NCBI RefSeq assembly: GCF_001494595.1
Contig: NZ_LN929908.1
Span: 3,502,468-3,566,467 of the forward strand
Direction of reading: 5' to 3'
DNA length: 64,000 bases
Origin: Mycobacterium sp. M26
GTDB taxonomy: Bacteria; Actinomycetota; Actinomycetes; Mycobacteriales; Mycobacteriaceae
Below the pieces are notes generated by a model that did no database searches, had not been told where the DNA came from, and was given only the letters and a program-made list of their open reading frames with translations. Position numbers and translations under genes: made by a program. Of the stretch, positions 61,577 through 64,000 are shown piece after piece. Numbering within the stretch: the first letter of the stretch is position 1; each line of letters starts with the position of its first letter.

Positions 61577-62586
61577 GAAGTGTCACCAAAGCCGTGGTCT
61601 GGCTGACGATCTTCAGTGCCATCGCCGTGGTGTGCACGCTGATCGTGGTCACCGCGCTACGTTCGCCCGTCACCGGGACGGCCTCGCGCTACACCGCGGC
61701 GTTCACCGATGTCTCCGGCCTCTACGTCGGCGACGACGTCCGCATCTCCGGGGTGCAGGTGGGCAAGGTCGAGACCATCCGGCTCGACGGCCGGATCGCC
61801 AAGGTCGACTTCACCGCCCAGGACAACCAGCCGGTGTTCACCAACACCGTTGCCGCGGTGCGCTACCAGAGCCTGATCGGTCAGCGCTACGTCGAACTGA
61901 TCCAGCCCGCCAAACCGGACAAGCGGATACCGGCCGGCGGCGACATCCCCCTCGGGCAGACCATCCCGTCCTTCGATGTGGCCAAGCTGTTCAACGGTTT
62001 CCGGCCGATCTTCCAGACCGTCGACCCGGCGCAATTCAACCTGCTGGGCGAGAACCTGCTGCGCCTGATCCAGGGCGACGAGAACGGTGTCGGGCCGTTC
62101 CTGCACGATCTCGACGTGATCTCCCGGTTGGCTACCGACCGCAAGGCCGTCATCACCGCGATCATCCACAACCTGAGTTCGATCTCCCAGGATCTCGGCG
62201 GCAAGTCCCAGCAGCTGTTCCAGTTGATCGCCACGCTGAATGACATTCTGACGCAGTTCGGTTCGAAGGCCGAAGAGTTCCGCAGCGCGTTGGACTCCGG
62301 GCTGCCGGTGCTGCGCAACACCACCCACATCCTGCAGTACATCGAGCGCACGTTCGACGGGCAGACGGTGCCGATGTACGACCTGACCGCCCGGATGTGG
62401 CCGCAGACCCCGACGATCATCGCGGGCCTGTCACTGGTGCCCTCGCTGATCCAGGGGGTGCGTGACACGCTGATCGACGACCAGCCCGCGACGCCGACGT
62501 TCACCTGCTCCAACGGCGAAGTCACCCTGCCGGGTATCGGCCAGGTGTCCTTCGCCGAACAGAACCTGGTGGTGTGCAAGCCATGA
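61573..62586 (+). CDS. mceB: MCE-family protein B
   Basis: The 337-residue protein has an N-terminal membrane anchor (about residues 9-30) and the MCE domain (YTAAFTDVSGLYVGDDVRIS; GVQVGKVETIRLDGRIAKVD; RYQSLIGQRYVELIQP). A helical stalk follows, and the C-terminus ends with two cysteines (FTCSNGEV and LVVCKP) that could form a disulfide outside the cytoplasm. It overlaps mceA and mceC by 4 bp each (ATGA), so the subunits are coupled in translation. Confidence 0.93.
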   Translation: MRSVTKAVVWLTIFSAIAVVCTLIVVTALRSPVTGTASRYTAAFTDVSGLYVGDDVRISGVQVGKVETIRLDGRIAKVDFTAQDNQPVFTNTVAAVRYQSLIGQRYVELIQPAKPDKRIPAGGDIPLGQTIPSFDVAKLFNGFRPIFQTVDPAQFNLLGENLLRLIQGDENGVGPFLHDLDVISRLATDRKAVITAIIHNLSSISQDLGGKSQQLFQLIATLNDILTQFGSKAEEFRSALDSGLPVLRNTTHILQYIERTFDGQTVPMYDLTARMWPQTPTIIAGLSLVPSLIQGVRDTLIDDQPATPTFTCSNGEVTLPGIGQVSFAEQNLVVCKP

Positions 62587-63641
62587 CGCTGCGCAACCGG
62601 CTCAGTGCCGTCGGCAAGAAACTCGAACTCGAGACGTGGCTGGGTCCGCGGGCCGGGCTTCTCGACGAGCGCGCGGCAGCCACCCGCAGCCGTCGCCAGG
62701 GCATCCTCGGGGTGATCCTCATCGTGGCGGCACTGGCGGCCACCGCCGCGGCCTACCTCAACCCGACCAACCAGAGCAGCTATACCGCGCACCTGACGAA
62801 CTCGGCCGGCGTGCGCGCCGGCGACCAGGTTCGCATCGCCGGGATCACGGTCGGCAAGGTCACCGGGGTGCGGTTGGCCGGTGCGGTGGTGGAGATGACG
62901 TTCGACGTCGACAAAACGGTGAGCGTCGGGTCGGACTCCACGCTGGACGTCAAGTTGCTGACCCCGCTCGGCGGCCACTATGTGGCGCTGGATCCCAAGG
63001 GCGGTCGGCCGTTGGGGCGTGCGGTGATTCCCCCGCAACGGGTTACGCTGCCGTTCGAGGTCAATGACATCATCCAGGCGGCGACCCCAGTCATCAAAGA
63101 AGTCGACGGCAATGTCATCCACGACACCTTCGCTGAAGTGGCCAACGCCGCCAACAAGTATCCCGACGCGATCCGCAACCTGCTGCAGTCGGCCAACGAG
63201 CTGACCACCACGCTGAGCGATTCCACCGATGACTTCCACCGCAGCCTGGACTTCGCCAACGACAGTCTGCGGGCGATGGCCGCGGGCCGAAATCAGCTCA
63301 TCACGTTCTTCCAGCAGTTCGACATCCTGGGCAAGATGTACACCTCGAAGGCTGTCGACATCGTCGAATTCTTCGGGCTCATCAACGAATTGGCACGCAT
63401 CATGGACCGCATCACCACGGCGTATGCGCGTGAGCTCGAGCCGGTGGTCAACGGGATCGACGACATCATCGACCACCTGCACGCCCACCCCGACCAACTG
63501 GGCAAGGCCGGTGACGCGATGGGTCAGCTGCTGCGCATCGTGATGCCGATGCTCAGCGGCAACGGCGTGAAGATCGACGAGGGCAACTATCTGGTCCCCG
63601 GCCAGGACCTGTGCCTGCCGAGCATCATGAGGGACTGCTGA
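62583..63641 (+). CDS. mceC: MCE-family protein C
   Basis: The 352-residue protein starts at ATG 62583, overlapping mceB by 4 bp. It has a membrane segment at about residues 43-61, the MCE domain (YTAHLTNSAGVRAGDQVRIA; GITVGKVTGVRLAGAVVEMT; PLGGHYVALDPKG) and a long helical region (ADELTT-like heptads around 190-300). Two cysteines sit close to the C-terminus, as in mceB. It is expected to join the hexameric Mce tunnel that spans the periplasm-like space. Confidence 0.93.
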   Translation: MTLRNRLSAVGKKLELETWLGPRAGLLDERAAATRSRRQGILGVILIVAALAATAAAYLNPTNQSSYTAHLTNSAGVRAGDQVRIAGITVGKVTGVRLAGAVVEMTFDVDKTVSVGSDSTLDVKLLTPLGGHYVALDPKGGRPLGRAVIPPQRVTLPFEVNDIIQAATPVIKEVDGNVIHDTFAEVANAANKYPDAIRNLLQSANELTTTLSDSTDDFHRSLDFANDSLRAMAAGRNQLITFFQQFDILGKMYTSKAVDIVEFFGLINELARIMDRITTAYARELEPVVNGIDDIIDHLHAHPDQLGKAGDAMGQLLRIVMPMLSGNGVKIDEGNYLVPGQDLCLPSIMRDC

Positions 63642-63642
63642 G

Positions 63643-64000
63643 ATGACAGTGCTCTCGAAGCTGCGCTCGCGACTGCGCTCACCGTTGGGGGCGGCGGTGG
63701 CGCTGGGTGTCGTCGCGGTGGTGACGGTGGCGGCCGTCACGGGGGCGAAAATGGTGCTGCCGCAGGTGAACAACACCAAGGCCATGTGCGCCGAGCTCAC
63801 CGACGCGGTCGGCTTGTACACCGGAAACAAGGTGGCCCTGCTGGGCATCGACGTGGGCTCGACGACGGCGATTGTGAACAAGCCCGACCATGTCCAGGTC
63901 GACTTCACCGTGCCCGCCGATCTGGACCTGCCCGCCGACGTCGGCGTGGTCACCTACTCGCAATCGATCGTCACCGACCGCCATATCGAGCTGACCAAGG
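63643..64000 (+). CDS. mceD: MCE-family protein D, 3' truncated by the window edge
   Basis: The gene begins at ATG 63643, one base after the mceC stop, and runs off the right end after about 119 codons. The visible part has an N-terminal membrane anchor (AAVALGVVAVVTVAAVTG) and the beginning of the MCE domain (CAELTDAVGLYTGNKVALLG; VVTYSQSIVTDRHIELTK). Its position after A, B and C makes it the fourth mce gene; mceE and mceF should follow outside the window. Confidence 0.9.
   Translation, partial: MTVLSKLRSRLRSPLGAAVALGVVAVVTVAAVTGAKMVLPQVNNTKAMCAELTDAVGLYTGNKVALLGIDVGSTTAIVNKPDHVQVDFTVPADLDLPADVGVVTYSQSIVTDRHIELTK

Noticed and set aside
61887..63953. 688-codon open frame on the minus strand across mceB, mceC and mceD
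   Set aside because: It crosses three well-supported mce genes and lacks motifs; it is a composition effect.
1..64000. Mobile elements, tRNA or rRNA genes
   Set aside because: I looked for transposase motifs, terminal repeats and tRNA-like cloverleaf ends and saw none. The two tandem duplications found lie inside genes and have no element features.

Overview
The window looks like chromosomal DNA of a Mycobacterium/Mycolicibacterium-type actinobacterium, probably an environmental species. The support is high GC, frequent GTG starts, a yrbE/mce operon, a WS/DGAT acyltransferase fragment, several F420- or flavin-dependent luciferase-like enzymes, a Ddn-like deazaflavin reductase, a PGRS-type glycine-rich protein and a MenB that I recall as very close to the M. 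tuberculosis enzyme. I see no rRNA, tRNA, insertion sequence, phage gene or CRISPR array. Most of the window is catabolic gene clusters for hydrophobic substrates, with dense local regulation.

Layout. (1) 0-7.7 kb: the 3' end of a WS/DGAT gene, a small protein, then cytochrome P450, a phthalate-dioxygenase-type reductase, a Rieske oxygenase and an aldehyde dehydrogenase, followed by a GAF-LuxR regulator broken by a 32-bp tandem duplication. (2) 7.7-18.2 kb: NDMA-type alcohol dehydrogenase and menB (minus); ferredoxin, LuxR and a second P450 (plus); a minus-strand trio of a six-helix membrane protein and orphan cytochrome oxidase subunit IV-like and III-like proteins; a divergent TetR; another membrane protein; an LLM oxidoreductase; an acyl-CoA dehydrogenase. 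(3) 18.4-25.7 kb: two tandem NTF2-fold proteins, acyl-CoA synthetase, aldehyde dehydrogenase, a luciferase-fragment-like protein and a flavin reductase, facing two overlapping LuxR genes. (4) 25.8-34.9 kb: nitronate monooxygenase, two-subunit acyl-CoA carboxylase, TIGR03084 protein, acyl-CoA dehydrogenase and LLM enzyme, then another LuxR gene. (5) 35-54 kb: a tandem TetR, then two divergent arms. The minus arm has an LLM monooxygenase, a ferredoxin/ferredoxin-reductase/FAD-monooxygenase fusion, an epoxide hydrolase, a flavin reductase, a RibBA-like protein and an SDR. The plus arm has an enoyl-CoA hydratase, two acyl-CoA dehydrogenases, a double acyl-CoA synthetase, a second synthetase with an internal duplication, a class II aldolase and an amidohydrolase. 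(6) 54-64 kb: hydroxyacid dehydrogenase, Ddn-like protein, DUF202 protein, PGRS-like secreted protein, alpha/beta hydrolase and the start of a yrbE-mce lipid import operon that runs off the right edge.

How it may fit together (inference): mce-type importers take up lipids or steroid/terpenoid-like compounds. P450, Rieske, LLM and FAD oxygenases activate them, alcohol and aldehyde dehydrogenases make acids, and acyl-CoA synthetases, acyl-CoA dehydrogenases, a hydratase and a carboxylase carry out beta-oxidation-like steps. Five related GAF-LuxR regulators and a recurrent C-tract/G-tract intergenic motif suggest a shared, substrate-sensing regulatory scheme. The most unusual single gene is the 842-residue flavoprotein at 39750-42278, which carries its own electron-transfer chain and sits beside an epoxide hydrolase.
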